Source of the DNA: an uncultured Collinsella sp.
Lineage (GTDB): Bacteria; Actinomycetota; Coriobacteriia; Coriobacteriales; Coriobacteriaceae
Length of the DNA: 64,000 nucleotides
Assembly (NCBI GenBank): GCA_902494555.1
Contig: CABUTR010000001.1
Location: 114,132-178,131 of the forward strand
Direction: 5' to 3'
In this document: in pieces, positions 53,257 to 61,423 of the stretch
Layout of the letters: the number at the start of each line of letters is the position of its first letter
How positions within the stretch are numbered: position 1 is the stretch's first letter
The notes under the pieces: generated by a model
Database searches by the model: none
The model's input: only the letters and a program-made list of their open reading frames with translations
What the model was told of the DNA's origin: nothing
Position numbers and translations under genes: made by a program

Positions 53257-54840
53257 TTAGGCGCCGTATGGGTTGCGGTCGCGTTCGATGCGTTGGCGGA
53301 TATGGGCGTACTCGATAATCAACAGTACCAGCAGTAGGGCCATGATGGCTAGGTAGCTCACGACGGCGCCCATCAGGCCGAGCAGATTGATTAGAATCAC
53401 CGGCAGCACCACGCTTACGGCGAAGCAGATCAGGTAGACCTTGGTGGCGTCGCCGGCATGGCGCAGCACCGTGATGATGGCGTAGATAAAATCGATGGCC
53501 GCGGTGACGCCGCCGGCGACGACCATCAGCAGCGCCAGCGTACGGTAGCGCTCAAAGCTGAGACCGTACATAAAGCTCATGAGGGGAATACCGGGACCTG
53601 CCATAAATGCGGCGCACACGCCGGTGATGACCACGATCAGCGCCATAACGGCAACAATAATCAGGTCAAAGCGACGACGCTTGCGAGGATTAGCCCAAAT
53701 GCTCGACAAGCGCAGGAGCTGCGGTTTATAGACAAATCCAATGCTCAACAGAATAGCCTGGGCTGGAAAAAACAGGGCATTAAAGTACAGCTGGTATTTG
53801 TAGGCCAGTGTGCCTTCCATCACAAATTTGGGCATGCTCTCGATAAGGTTGAACAGGAACAATGCACCAAAGAGCGGAGCGCACTGGACAAACAGGTGGC
53901 CGACCTCGCGCAGGCTCACGCGGCGCGATTTTTCGGTCTCGAGCAGGGCGAGCGGCGCGGTGACCAGCACGAGCGAGGCGATCGCGGCGATGCCCATGGC
54001 CATGGCCGCGATGGGCATGCTGCGCGTGAGGAACAGCGCCACGCTGAAGACCGCCATGACGCCGGCGGAACGTAGTGTTTGGCTCATGCCAGCCAGGTAG
54101 AGCTTGTCGGCCTGCTGCAGGCGGCCTTCGTACACGTCGGCGACGCCGTCGATGACCTTATACAGGTAGACGCCCAAGCCGATCGTCGCCATTTGCGCGT
54201 CATAGCCGCGGGCGCTGCTGTACATGAGGCCGCAGCCTAGGGCGAGCGCTCCGCAAAGCCAGCGGTTGAGCTGGTAGGAGGCAAAGGACGTCTTCTCGTC
54301 GATATCCGAGACCTGGAAATTGCGCACGCCGTAGTTGCACGCGATCATGATGAGCGTGCCGGTGACAAAGGCGATGGAGAATTTGCCTGCTTCTTCTGCG
54401 CCCACGAGCTGCGTAGACACGATGGTGAGCAGCGGAAACGCCAAGCCCCACACGGCGGTGCCGAGGGTGTTCCAAAGATAGTCGCGACTGGTGGCGTGCT
54501 CCTCGTATTCCGCTTCCTGCATGGAGAAGCCGCCGCCGTAGACGGCGCCGAGCAGACGGTTCCACCAAGCGTTGACCATGCGGCGAACGGGGCCGGGCTC
54601 CCGATCGTGTTCGCGCCGGCGACGGCGCGTGGCCTGGCTGCTGTCGGGGCCGCCGGCGTTGCGCTGACTCAGCTCCTGGATGCGTGCGAGCTCTTCGGCC
54701 GTGTGGGAGGCAGGGAAGAGACCGTTCTCGATGCGGCCGCCCTGGGCCTTCGCGGCGCCGTCTTTTGATACAGCGGGGTTGGAGATGCCGTTGCGGCGGG
54801 CGATGGCGCGGCGAATGCTATCGGGGAGCGTGATGCTCAA
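53257..54840 (-). CDS. Polysaccharide flippase (Wzx/MATE-like)
   Basis: 527 residues from TTG 54840, which has GAAAGGA 7 bases upstream; the longer frame to 54948 starts with basic sequence of no family. A soluble basic N-terminal ~110 residues precede a membrane part with ~12-14 helices (for example LWNTLGTAVWGLAFPLLTIVS). It fits the oligosaccharide flippase superfamily that moves lipid-linked glycans outward. No glycosyltransferase neighbours are in view, but GtrA-like genes and a WecA-like gene elsewhere in the window point to surface-glycan synthesis. Confidence 0.8.
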   Translation of the reverse strand: MSITLPDSIRRAIARRNGISNPAVSKDGAAKAQGGRIENGLFPASHTAEELARIQELSQRNAGGPDSSQATRRRRREHDREPGPVRRMVNAWWNRLLGAVYGGGFSMQEAEYEEHATSRDYLWNTLGTAVWGLAFPLLTIVSTQLVGAEEAGKFSIAFVTGTLIMIACNYGVRNFQVSDIDEKTSFASYQLNRWLCGALALGCGLMYSSARGYDAQMATIGLGVYLYKVIDGVADVYEGRLQQADKLYLAGMSQTLRSAGVMAVFSVALFLTRSMPIAAMAMGIAAIASLVLVTAPLALLETEKSRRVSLREVGHLFVQCAPLFGALFLFNLIESMPKFVMEGTLAYKYQLYFNALFFPAQAILLSIGFVYKPQLLRLSSIWANPRKRRRFDLIIVAVMALIVVITGVCAAFMAGPGIPLMSFMYGLSFERYRTLALLMVVAGGVTAAIDFIYAIITVLRHAGDATKVYLICFAVSVVLPVILINLLGLMGAVVSYLAIMALLLVLLIIEYAHIRQRIERDRNPYGA

Positions 54841-54942
54841 AGCGGGGTCCTTTCTATTGCTGCGCTCTAGTATAGACGCGACGGTGTTCGCTCGTGTTTT
54901 TGAACGGATTGTTCGATAATTTCGGCGGCGCCATTCAGTAGT

Positions 54943-55080
54943 CGGCACTTAGGGACGTTCTTTATGTGCCGGCACTTTGGGAACGTCCCTAAGTGCCGGC
55001 ATCTGGGGACACTCCTTGAATGTTGTCTGTTCAAGAGTGTCCCCAATGACTAGTCGTTTAAAAGCGTCCCCAATGACTAG
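54943..55080. repeat. GGGACGTTC / GGGGACACTC composite repeat
   Basis: Three units: GGCACTTAGGGACGTTC paired with GAACGTCCCTAAGTGCC (54944-54997); GGGGACACTCCTTGAA with TTCAAGAGTGTCCCC (55005-55044); then two direct CGT(C)CCCAATGACTAG units to 55080. It is the richest block of this family in the window. Confidence 0.88.
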
Positions 55081-55129
55081 GCCGCTTGCCTGCGATTTTT
55101 GACCGTTGGGCGGGCTTGCCGCCCTTGCC

Positions 55130-55145
55130 GCAAAAACGTTTTTGC
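55130..55145. promoter_or_regulatory. Perfect palindrome GCAAAAACGTTTTTGC before pckA
   Basis: A perfect 16-bp palindrome with central CG, of the build bound by LacI/GalR-type regulators, 75 bases upstream of the pckA start. TACAAC at 55153-55158 could be the -10 element. A carbon-source repressor is an inference. Confidence 0.55.
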
Positions 55146-55219
55146 ATATCGGGTACAACGGGCTTTACGTGAGTAAAGTGCGCGCCGCGTCCATGTGTCG
55201 CGTTTTTAAAGGAGGCCCC

Positions 55220-56890
55220 ATGCCTGGTGTTACCCCTGCAGAAGTTTTGTCCAACTTCGGTATTACGCTCGTTGAAGATCCCGCCGAGAATCAGCCCCGT
55301 CTGCTGGTCGATCTACCCGCCGCGGAGCTCGTCGAACACGCTATCCGCCGCGAAGAAGGCCGCATGGCATCCAATGGCGCGCTGGTGATCGAGACAGGGG
55401 AGCGCACTGGCCGTTCGCCCAACGACCGCTTTATCGTCGACACGCCCGACGTGCACGACAAAATCGCCTGGGGCGCGGTCAACCGCCCGCTGTCCGTCGA
55501 GAGCTATGAGGCCATCAAGGCCGGCATCGTCGACTATCTCAACGAGCGCGACGTGTTCGTCACCCGCGGCATGGCGGGCGCCGACCGCAACCACACGCGT
55601 CGCCTGCTCGTTGCCTGCGAGCGTGCCAGCCAGGCACTCTTTATTAAGCAGATGCTCGCCCGCCCGCTTGCCCGCGAAATCGCGCGCACCGGCGAACCCG
55701 ACTTCTGCGTGCTCGCAGCGCCCGGTTACCAGTGCGACCCCGCCATCAAGGGCCTCAACTCCAGCGCCGCCGTGGTCATCAACTTCCAGGAGCGCGTGAT
55801 TCTGGTCGCTGGTACCGGCTACTCCGGCGAGATCAAAAAGTCCATCTTCAGCGTCATGAATTACCTGCTGCCCGTCGAGGACGACGTACTGCCCATGCAT
55901 TGCTCGGCCAGCATGGATCCCGTCACGCACGAGACCGCGGTGTTCTTTGGCCTGTCCGGCACCGGCAAGACCACGCTTTCGGCCAATCCCACACGCCTGC
56001 TGATCGGCGATGACGAGCACGGCTGGTCCGATATGGGCATCTTTAACGTCGAGGGCGGCTGCTATGCCAAGTGCGAGGGCTTGGATGCATTTCATGAGCC
56101 CGAGATCTTTAACGCCGTCCGCTTTGGCGCCATCTGTGAAAACGTGGTACTCGATGAGAATCGCAAGCCCAACTACGACGACGTCTCGATCACGCACAAC
56201 ACGCGCGTGGCCTATCCCGTCGAGCACATTCCCAACGCGTGGACCAAGGGCATGGGCACCACTCCGAGCGTCGTGCTGTTTTTGACCTGCGACGCCTTTG
56301 GCGTGCTGCCGCCCATCTCGCGCCTGACGGCCGACGCCGCCATGTATCACTTTGTGACGGGCTTTACGGCCAAGATCCCCGGCACCGAGGTCGGCGTCAC
56401 CGAGCCCACGCCCACGTTCTCCTCGCTGTTTGGCGAGCCGTTTATGCCGCTCGACCCCATGGTCTACGCTAAGATGCTCGGCGAGCGCATCGCCGACGGC
56501 CGTACGCGCGTCTACCTGGTCAACACCGGCTGGATTGGCGGCGGCTACGGCGTGGGTCATCGCATCGAGCTTGCCTACACGCGCTCACTGGTCGCTCGCG
56601 CCCTCGATGGTACCATCGAGGACAGCGAGTTTGTGCACGACGACATCTTTAATGTCGACATTCCCACTACGTGCCACGGTGTGCCCGACGGCATCCTAGT
56701 GCCGCGCCAGTACTGGCAGAGCACTGCGCGCTACGACGAGGCCGCGCACAACCTGGCGGTGATGTTCGAGGAGAACTTCGAGAAGAAGTACTCGCACCTG
56801 CCCGAGTCTGTCAAGGCCGCCGGCCCGCATGCCCAGGTGTCCGCTGAGGCCCGTCATCGCGGCCGCGGCCTGCTGGGACTCCGCCACTAG
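55220..56890 (+). CDS. pckA: Phosphoenolpyruvate carboxykinase (ATP)
   Basis: 556 residues from ATG 55220 (AAAGGAGG 5 bases upstream). It converts oxaloacetate and ATP to PEP (or the reverse, fixing CO2 in fermenting anaerobes). Seen: the P-loop FFGLSGTGKTTLSANP near residue 240, the ENPCK-type site around YLLPVEDDVLPMHCSASMDP, and VYLVNTGWIGGGYGVGHRI. It is the ATP-dependent type, not GTP-type. A possible operator lies upstream; a palindromic hairpin with T4 closes the gene. Confidence 0.95.
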   Translation: MPGVTPAEVLSNFGITLVEDPAENQPRLLVDLPAAELVEHAIRREEGRMASNGALVIETGERTGRSPNDRFIVDTPDVHDKIAWGAVNRPLSVESYEAIKAGIVDYLNERDVFVTRGMAGADRNHTRRLLVACERASQALFIKQMLARPLAREIARTGEPDFCVLAAPGYQCDPAIKGLNSSAAVVINFQERVILVAGTGYSGEIKKSIFSVMNYLLPVEDDVLPMHCSASMDPVTHETAVFFGLSGTGKTTLSANPTRLLIGDDEHGWSDMGIFNVEGGCYAKCEGLDAFHEPEIFNAVRFGAICENVVLDENRKPNYDDVSITHNTRVAYPVEHIPNAWTKGMGTTPSVVLFLTCDAFGVLPPISRLTADAAMYHFVTGFTAKIPGTEVGVTEPTPTFSSLFGEPFMPLDPMVYAKMLGERIADGRTRVYLVNTGWIGGGYGVGHRIELAYTRSLVARALDGTIEDSEFVHDDIFNVDIPTTCHGVPDGILVPRQYWQSTARYDEAAHNLAVMFEENFEKKYSHLPESVKAAGPHAQVSAEARHRGRGLLGLRH

Positions 56891-56905
56891 CGTCGCCTCA
56901 GACCC

Positions 56906-56946
56906 AAAACCACCACAAAGGGGACAGGCACCTTTGTGGTGGTTTT
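56906..56946 (+). repeat. AAAACCACCACAAAGG palindrome (copy 3), gene-end hairpin of pckA
   Basis: Perfect 16-bp arms AAAACCACCACAAAGG / CCTTTGTGGTGGTTTT with GGGACAGGCA between. The right arm ends TTTT, so it can serve as a terminator 15 bases after the pckA stop. Confidence 0.92.
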
Positions 56947-56973
56947 GCTTGGGCGGATGACTCAGGTTACAAT
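56945..56973 (+). promoter_or_regulatory. Promoter of the B3/4-domain gene
   Basis: TTGCTT (56945-56950), 17 bases, TACAAT (56968-56973). The -35 overlaps the end of the AAAACCACCAC hairpin. Confidence 0.5.
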
Positions 56974-56979
56974 ACGCCT

Positions 56980-57117
56980 GACATATCGCCCCCTTCTCCG
57001 GATGGGGGCAGCGTAAGCGCTCTTGTGGCGGCACCGTAGGACTTTGAAGGTGGCCGCTGTGAGGGCGCTTTTTGCTTAGACGCCCCCGCTCGGGCGCACG
57101 CTATGAAGGGAGAGCAT
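56980..57117 (+). promoter_or_regulatory. Structured leader with internal terminator
   Basis: CCCCC / GGGGG hairpin (about 56990-57007), then a long stem from AGCGCTCT (57016) to GAGGGCGCT (57069) followed by TTTTT, then a third short hairpin before GAAGGGAG. The terminator is upstream of the coding region, as in an attenuator or riboswitch. A segment GGCGGCACCG resembles a T-box core weakly. No known riboswitch class is recognised. Confidence 0.45.
57016..57073 (+). terminator. Terminator hairpin in the leader
   Basis: About 19 paired positions with G-U pairs and one bulge, loop around ACTTTGA, and T5 at 57069-57073, 45 bases before the coding start. Confidence 0.65.
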
Positions 57118-57837
57118 ATGAAGAGCTTTATTGCCGAGGATTCATTTTGGGAGCTGTTTCCACAGGCGGCGATCGGCGTCGTGGTCGTAAAGGGCATGAA
57201 GCCCGCGGCGCAGATTCTCCAGGAGGACGTGGATGCGATCGCCGCGCTGCTTGACCGCGCCAACATCGATGCGGAGCGCCACCTGACAAGCGATACCATC
57301 AGCGAGAATGCGCCGGTTAAGGCATGGCGCGAGGCGTATCGCCTGTTCAAGACCAAGAAGGGCGCGCGTTGCTCAGTTGAGAACCTGCTCAAGCGCGTGC
57401 TCAAAGGCAAGCCGGTCGGCCACATTACGCCGGCGGTGGATATCTACAACACGATTTCGTTGACTTATGCGTTGCCCGTTGGCGGTGAGGATTTGCATGC
57501 TATTGAGGGCATTCTGCGCCTGGCGGTGACCGACGGCGGCGATGCGTTCTTGCCGCTTGGCGAGGAGGTAGATGATCCGACGCTGCCCGGTGAGCTTGCC
57601 TATATCGATGATGCGGGCGCCGTGTGCCGTTGCTGGAACTGGCGCGATGGCGTTCGCACGGCGCTGTCCGACGATTCGGCCGACGCATTTCTGGCGATTG
57701 AGTGCGTGGAGCCCGAGCGGATGGGGGACTGTCAGGCCGCCGTCGATCGCTTAGCCGAGCTGCTTGAGCGCTATTTGGGAGCGACGGTTGTCGTTAAGAC
57801 GCTTGTGACCCGCGACAATCCCTGTATGGAGCTGTAG
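57118..57837 (+). CDS. B3/B4 tRNA-binding-domain protein
   Basis: 239 residues from ATG 57118 (GGGAGAG 4 bases upstream; ATG 57103 lies in the leader). The B3/4 fold of phenylalanyl-tRNA synthetase beta chains as a stand-alone protein: SFWELFPQAAIGVVVVKG, SVENLLKRVLKGKPVGHITPAVDIYN, YALPVGGEDL. Such proteins may edit or bind mischarged tRNA or amino acids; the exact role is unknown. It is behind the structured leader. Confidence 0.85.
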   Translation: MKSFIAEDSFWELFPQAAIGVVVVKGMKPAAQILQEDVDAIAALLDRANIDAERHLTSDTISENAPVKAWREAYRLFKTKKGARCSVENLLKRVLKGKPVGHITPAVDIYNTISLTYALPVGGEDLHAIEGILRLAVTDGGDAFLPLGEEVDDPTLPGELAYIDDAGAVCRCWNWRDGVRTALSDDSADAFLAIECVEPERMGDCQAAVDRLAELLERYLGATVVVKTLVTRDNPCMEL

Positions 57838-57865
57838 CGGCGTCTGCGGATCATGTTCACCGGTC

Positions 57866-57906
57866 AAAACCACCACAAAGGTGCCTGTCCCCTTTGTGGT
57901 GGTTTT
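57866..57906 (+). repeat. AAAACCACCACAAAGG palindrome (copy 4)
   Basis: Perfect 16-bp arms with TGCCTGTCCC between, the reverse orientation of the copy at 56906. It follows the B3/4 gene by 29 bases. Confidence 0.92.
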
Positions 57907-57908
57907 TA

Positions 57909-57924
57909 TGTTGATGGGTCAACA
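57909..57924. promoter_or_regulatory. Operator-like palindrome TGTTGA-TGGG-TCAACA
   Basis: Perfect 6-4-6 inverted repeat just upstream of the MarR gene, with the same half-sites and spacing as 22430-22445 before DegV protein 2. Confidence 0.6.
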
Positions 57925-58010
57925 AATAGGGAGTGCAGGAGTGGCGGTCGTTAAGTACGGTTAAGATGTTTACCCGTAAGCATTATGCAAGCGAAAGGCG
58001 GTCGTCTCCC

Positions 58011-58460
58011 ATGCAGCAGAACGACGAGACACGTTTCGAGGACTTTGTCGGACTGATCAGCGGGCTCTACAAGGAGATCCAGCGCATTAAGACATCCGAG
58101 GGCGCAAGGCTGGGCCTCAAGGGCTCCGACGTGATGTGCCTGTACTATCTTGAGCGCAGCAAGGACGGCCTGACTGGCGCTGACCTGGCTCGCATGGCAG
58201 GTGTGACCCGCGCCGCCGTCTCGCGTACGCTCGCGCATCTGGAGGAGGGCGGCTACGTCGAGGTCGATGATTCGGGCGATGCCGCCGTTAAGTATCGTGC
58301 TCCGGTGCGCCTGACCGCTCTGGGCGGCGAGAGCATGAGCGAGGCGGACCGCATCATTCGCGAGGTGCTCGATACCACCGGTAAGGCTATGGGTGTGGAG
58401 CAGCGCGAGCAGATGTATGCGTCGCTACGCACGATTCTCAACACCCTGCGCGAGCTGTAG
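58011..58460 (+). CDS. MarR family transcriptional regulator
   Basis: 149 residues from ATG 58011. Winged helix DLARMAGVTRAAVSRTLAHLEEGGYVE with flanking dimerisation helices, typical MarR. GAAAGG lies 13 bases upstream. A palindromic operator lies 90-100 bases upstream, and DegV protein 3 starts 119 bases downstream. It could be a FabT-like fatty-acid regulator; that rests on the DegV neighbour and the shared operator. Confidence 0.88.
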   Translation: MQQNDETRFEDFVGLISGLYKEIQRIKTSEGARLGLKGSDVMCLYYLERSKDGLTGADLARMAGVTRAAVSRTLAHLEEGGYVEVDDSGDAAVKYRAPVRLTALGGESMSEADRIIREVLDTTGKAMGVEQREQMYASLRTILNTLREL

Positions 58461-58579
58461 GGCCGCCAAGGCTTTTGCTTCCAATTAACAACTGCATAGT
58501 CCTGTTTGAGCGCGTATACCGTGCCGGGGCCTTGCTGTCAAAATTCCCTGCGCGGGACCTGCGCAAGAAAGGATTCGCT

Positions 58580-59434
58580 ATGTCCATTCGTATTATTACC
58601 GATTCTGCGAGCGATATGTCGCCGGCTGAGCACCCCGCTCTGCGTGTTCTGCCGCTGTCCGTCACCTTTGGCACCGATGTGTACATGGATGGCGTCGACA
58701 TCGATCACCAGCGCTTTTACGAGATGCTCGTGGAGCGCGATGAGCTGCCTAAGACCGGCCAGGTCAACCCGTACGCGTTTTCGCAGGCTATTGCCGAGGC
58801 GCGTGAGGCCGGCGATGAGGCAGTGATTATTACCGTGGGCGCTAAGCTTTCGGGCACCAATCAGAGTGCCCGTACCGCACTTGCCGAGGCGCCGGGCGGC
58901 GATGTGTATGTGGTGGATAGCAATAACGTTACCCTGGGCGAGCGCGTGCTGGTTGAGTACGCGCTGCGTTTGGTGGACGAGGGCCAGGGCGCGGCTCAGA
59001 TCGCGGCGGCTGTCGAGGCCGTGCGCGACCGTGTAGTCGTCATCGGCCTGCTCGAGACGCTGGAGTATCTGGTGCGCGGCGGTCGCCTGTCTGCTGCTGC
59101 CGGCGCCGTGGGCACGCTGCTCAACGTAAAGCCGGTCGTGGCTGCCGAGGACGGTCTGATCGTGCAGCTGGGCAAGGCGCGCGGTTCCAAGAACGGACGC
59201 AACCTGCTCAACCAGAAGGTCGAAAAGGCAGGCGGCATCGACTTTTCCATGCCGCTGGCGCTCGGCTATACGGGCCTTTCGGATGCGGTGCTCAAGAAGT
59301 ATATCGAGGACAGCGCGGCACTGTGGGCTGGCCACACCGAGGGCGAACTGCCCGTTCACACCATCGGCGCCACCATCGGCACCCATGTAGGCCCCGGCGC
59401 CGTAGCCGTAGCCTTTTTCCAGCCCGTTAACTAG
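58580..59434 (+). CDS. DegV family protein 3 (FakB-type)
   Basis: 284 residues from ATG 58580 (AAAGGA 6 bases upstream). Ligand loop IITDSASDMSP, central ETLEYLVRGGRLSAAAG, and C-terminal GTHVGPGAVAVAFF, so all three signature parts are intact. It is probably co-transcribed with the MarR gene. By family it supplies fatty acid to FakA; FakA is not in view. Confidence 0.92.
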   Translation: MSIRIITDSASDMSPAEHPALRVLPLSVTFGTDVYMDGVDIDHQRFYEMLVERDELPKTGQVNPYAFSQAIAEAREAGDEAVIITVGAKLSGTNQSARTALAEAPGGDVYVVDSNNVTLGERVLVEYALRLVDEGQGAAQIAAAVEAVRDRVVVIGLLETLEYLVRGGRLSAAAGAVGTLLNVKPVVAAEDGLIVQLGKARGSKNGRNLLNQKVEKAGGIDFSMPLALGYTGLSDAVLKKYIEDSAALWAGHTEGELPVHTIGATIGTHVGPGAVAVAFFQPVN

Positions 59435-59445
59435 CCCACCTGCCA

Positions 59446-59484
59446 AAACCACCACAAAGGGGACAGGCACCTTTGTGGTGGTTT
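59446..59484 (+). repeat. AAACCACCACAAAGG palindrome (copy 5)
   Basis: 15-bp perfect arms with GGACAGGCA between. It starts 11 bases after the DegV stop and lies just before the MGMT gene. Confidence 0.92.
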
Positions 59485-59513
59485 ATGCTATTCCGGGTGG
59501 AAGGGAGCGAGCA

Positions 59514-59834
59514 ATGGCGTCTGAGGGCTTTTTTGAGCGGGTGTACGAGGTAGTCGAGCAGATTCCCGAGGGGATGGTCGCCACGTATGGTCAGGTGGCG
59601 TTGCTTGCTGGACGTCCACGAAGTGCGCGGTACGTGGGGTATGCCCTGCATGGCAATCCGCGCCCCGGCGAGATTCCCTGTCACCGCGTGGTGTTTGCCG
59701 ATGGCCGCATTTGCGAGGGCTTTGCGTTTGGCGGCCCCGATGCTCAGCGTGAGCTCTTAATGGGGGAGGGCGTGACGTTTACCGATCCCATGCACGTCGA
59801 CCTGGGCGCCTGTCGCTGGCCAGCGGGGTTCTAG
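59514..59834 (+). CDS. Short MGMT-family DNA-alkylation protein
   Basis: 106 residues, DNA-binding domain only; full Ogt proteins are ~160-180. RSARYVGYALHGNP (recognition helix) and the active-site Cys in EIPCHRVVF are both present. ATL proteins of this length usually lack that Cys, so this is a Cys-bearing short form. It could repair O6-alkylguanine or only bind it. ATG 59514 has AAGGGAG 6 bases upstream. Confidence 0.88.
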   Translation: MASEGFFERVYEVVEQIPEGMVATYGQVALLAGRPRSARYVGYALHGNPRPGEIPCHRVVFADGRICEGFAFGGPDAQRELLMGEGVTFTDPMHVDLGACRWPAGF

Positions 59835-59851
59835 CGGCTCTGCCGTGGCGA

Positions 59852-59890
59852 AAACCACCACAAAGGTGCCTGTCCCCTTTGCGGTGGTTT
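59852..59890 (+). repeat. AAACCACCACAAAGG palindrome (copy 6)
   Basis: AAACCACCACAAAGG / CCTTTGCGGTGGTTT with TGCCTGTCC between; one A-C mismatch. It follows the MGMT gene by 17 bases. Confidence 0.88.
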
Positions 59891-59891
59891 A

Positions 59892-60067
59892 GTTTACTGG
59901 GGCTAACTTATGGAGAAGCTATGGCGGGCGATATTGATGCTGAAAAGTAAACCACGGTGAACTATATTGTATTCAGCAACGGAGTAGGCAATAGGCGATG
60001 AAAAAGCCTGCCCTGTTGAGTTTGATTCGCATTCCTCCCCTCTGTGCGATTCAACGGTGTACTTCGG
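59892..60067. other. Non-coding stretch with no clear gene
   Basis: A 61-codon open frame from ATG 59998 has an imperfect site (GGCAATAGGCG) and runs through the downstream hairpins; I do not support it. Two T-rich/A-rich promoter-like stretches (TATATTG, TTTACTG) are present. The 59835-60217 gap is otherwise hairpins. Confidence 0.35.
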
Positions 60068-60107
60068 GAACAGGCCCGCTGGCAACTAACTACCAGCGGG
60101 CCTGTTC
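60068..60107 (+). terminator. Strong hairpin after an unassigned transcript
   Basis: GAACAGGCCCGCTGG pairs perfectly with CCAGCGGGCCTGTTC over a 10-base loop, then CTGTTTG. It would end a plus-strand transcript from the 59.9 kb stretch. Confidence 0.65.
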
Positions 60108-60155
60108 CTGTTTGTCGGAGGAGCGCAATGGGCAGAGCCGAACCGGTCGGGCACT

Positions 60156-60182
60156 AAAAAGGCGGACGCCGTAGCGCCCGCC
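60156..60182 (-). terminator. Terminator of trpS
   Basis: On the minus strand GGCGGGCGC / GCGTCCGCC (one A-C mismatch) with loop TACG is followed by TTTTT, 36 bases after the trpS stop. Confidence 0.8.
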
Positions 60183-60217
60183 CTAAAGCAATCGAAAGCT
60201 CTAGCCAGCAGATCGAT

Positions 60218-61267
60218 CTAGTACACCATGCCCATGGCGTCCTGAACCTCGGCCAGGGTCTGCTCGGCGATCTCGTTGGCGCGACGGTTGCCCTCGTGCA
60301 GCACGTCCTTCACATAGTCCAGATCGTTCTCATAGCGCTGACGACGCTCGCGGATCGGCGCGAAGTACTCGTTGACGGCCTCGGTCACGTACTTCTTGAG
60401 CTGGCCGGAGCCGCCCATGCCAATCTCCTCGGCAATCTCGACTTCGGAACGGCCGGTGCAGATGGCGGCCGTCGAAAGCAGACCGGACACGCCGGGGCGG
60501 TTCTCGGGATCGAACGTGATCATGCGCTCGGAGTCGGTCTGGCTCTTCTTGATGCGCTTGGCCGTCTCCTCGGCGGTCATCGAGATGTTGATGGCGTTAC
60601 CGTAGCTCTTGCTCATCTTGCGACCGTCCAGGCCCGGCAGCAGCGGGGTCTCGGACAGCAGTGCGTCGACCTCGGGGAACACCTTGCCGTAGCGGTTGTT
60701 AAAGCGGCGGGCGATGGTGCGGGTGAGCTCTATGTGCGGCAGCTGGTCGCGACCGACGGGCACCACATTGCCCTTGCAGAACAGGATGTCGCAGGCCTGA
60801 TGCACCGGGTAGGTGAGCAGAAGGCCGGTGAGCTCGTGGCCCGAGGCCTCCATCTCGGCCTTTACCGTGGGGTTGCGCGCCAGCTCGGCCTCGGAGACTA
60901 GCGACAGGAACGGCAGCATGAGCTGGTTGGCGGCGGGCACGGCGGAGTGCGCGTAGATCATGGTCTTGTCGGGGTCGATGCCGCAGGCAAGGTAGTCCAT
61001 GACCATGTTGTACACGTTGTCCTGGATGTGCTCGGTCGTGTCGCGGTCAGTGATGACCTGGTAGTCGGCGATGAGCACGTTGGTCTTGGCGCCCATGTTC
61101 TGCAGCTCAACACGGCCCTTGAGGGTGCCGAAGTAGTGACCCAGGTGCAGACGGCCGGTGGGGCGGTCGCCGGTGAGCATGGTGAACTTTTCGGGCGTTT
61201 TGGCCAGGCCCTCGCGAATGGCGTTGCTCTTTTGCAGCGCGACTTCGTAGCTGTTCTCGTTTGGCAT
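60218..61267 (-). CDS. trpS: Tryptophanyl-tRNA synthetase
   Basis: 349 residues from ATG 61267 (AGGAG 6 bases upstream; the longer frame to 61408 adds nothing conserved). Class I motifs: TGDRPTGRLHLGHYFG (HIGH-type) near residue 36 and LDGRKMSKSYGNAI (KMSKS) near 215. CDILFCKGNVVPVGRDQLPHIELT is typical of the longer TrpRS form. It charges tRNA-Trp. The next gene downstream on this strand is absent; the gene ends in its own terminator. Confidence 0.96.
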   Translation of the reverse strand: MPNENSYEVALQKSNAIREGLAKTPEKFTMLTGDRPTGRLHLGHYFGTLKGRVELQNMGAKTNVLIADYQVITDRDTTEHIQDNVYNMVMDYLACGIDPDKTMIYAHSAVPAANQLMLPFLSLVSEAELARNPTVKAEMEASGHELTGLLLTYPVHQACDILFCKGNVVPVGRDQLPHIELTRTIARRFNNRYGKVFPEVDALLSETPLLPGLDGRKMSKSYGNAINISMTAEETAKRIKKSQTDSERMITFDPENRPGVSGLLSTAAICTGRSEVEIAEEIGMGGSGQLKKYVTEAVNEYFAPIRERRQRYENDLDYVKDVLHEGNRRANEIAEQTLAEVQDAMGMVY

Positions 61268-61423
61268 GATTGCTCCTAACGTATGTTCATGGGTCAAGAT
61301 GATAACGCGTTTATTACAGGGGCGAGGCGTAAGTAAGCGAAGGGCGGGAGAGGGGCGGCTTGTGCGATGGGTGTCGGGCTGCGCTTGGCCAGCGGCGCCG
61401 GGGCACATCCTCGGCAGTTTACC

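Noticed and set aside
54943..55080. Possible CRISPR array
   Set aside because: The repeats are palindromic with mixed direct and inverted units and no constant spacer length; no cas genes are near.
56980..57075. T-box riboswitch before the B3/4 gene
   Set aside because: Only a partial GGCGGCACCG match, no stem I and the leader is too short; kept as an unassigned attenuator.
59998..60180. 60-codon ORF downstream of the MGMT gene
   Set aside because: It runs through two strong hairpins, has a poor ribosome site and no recognisable composition of a real protein.
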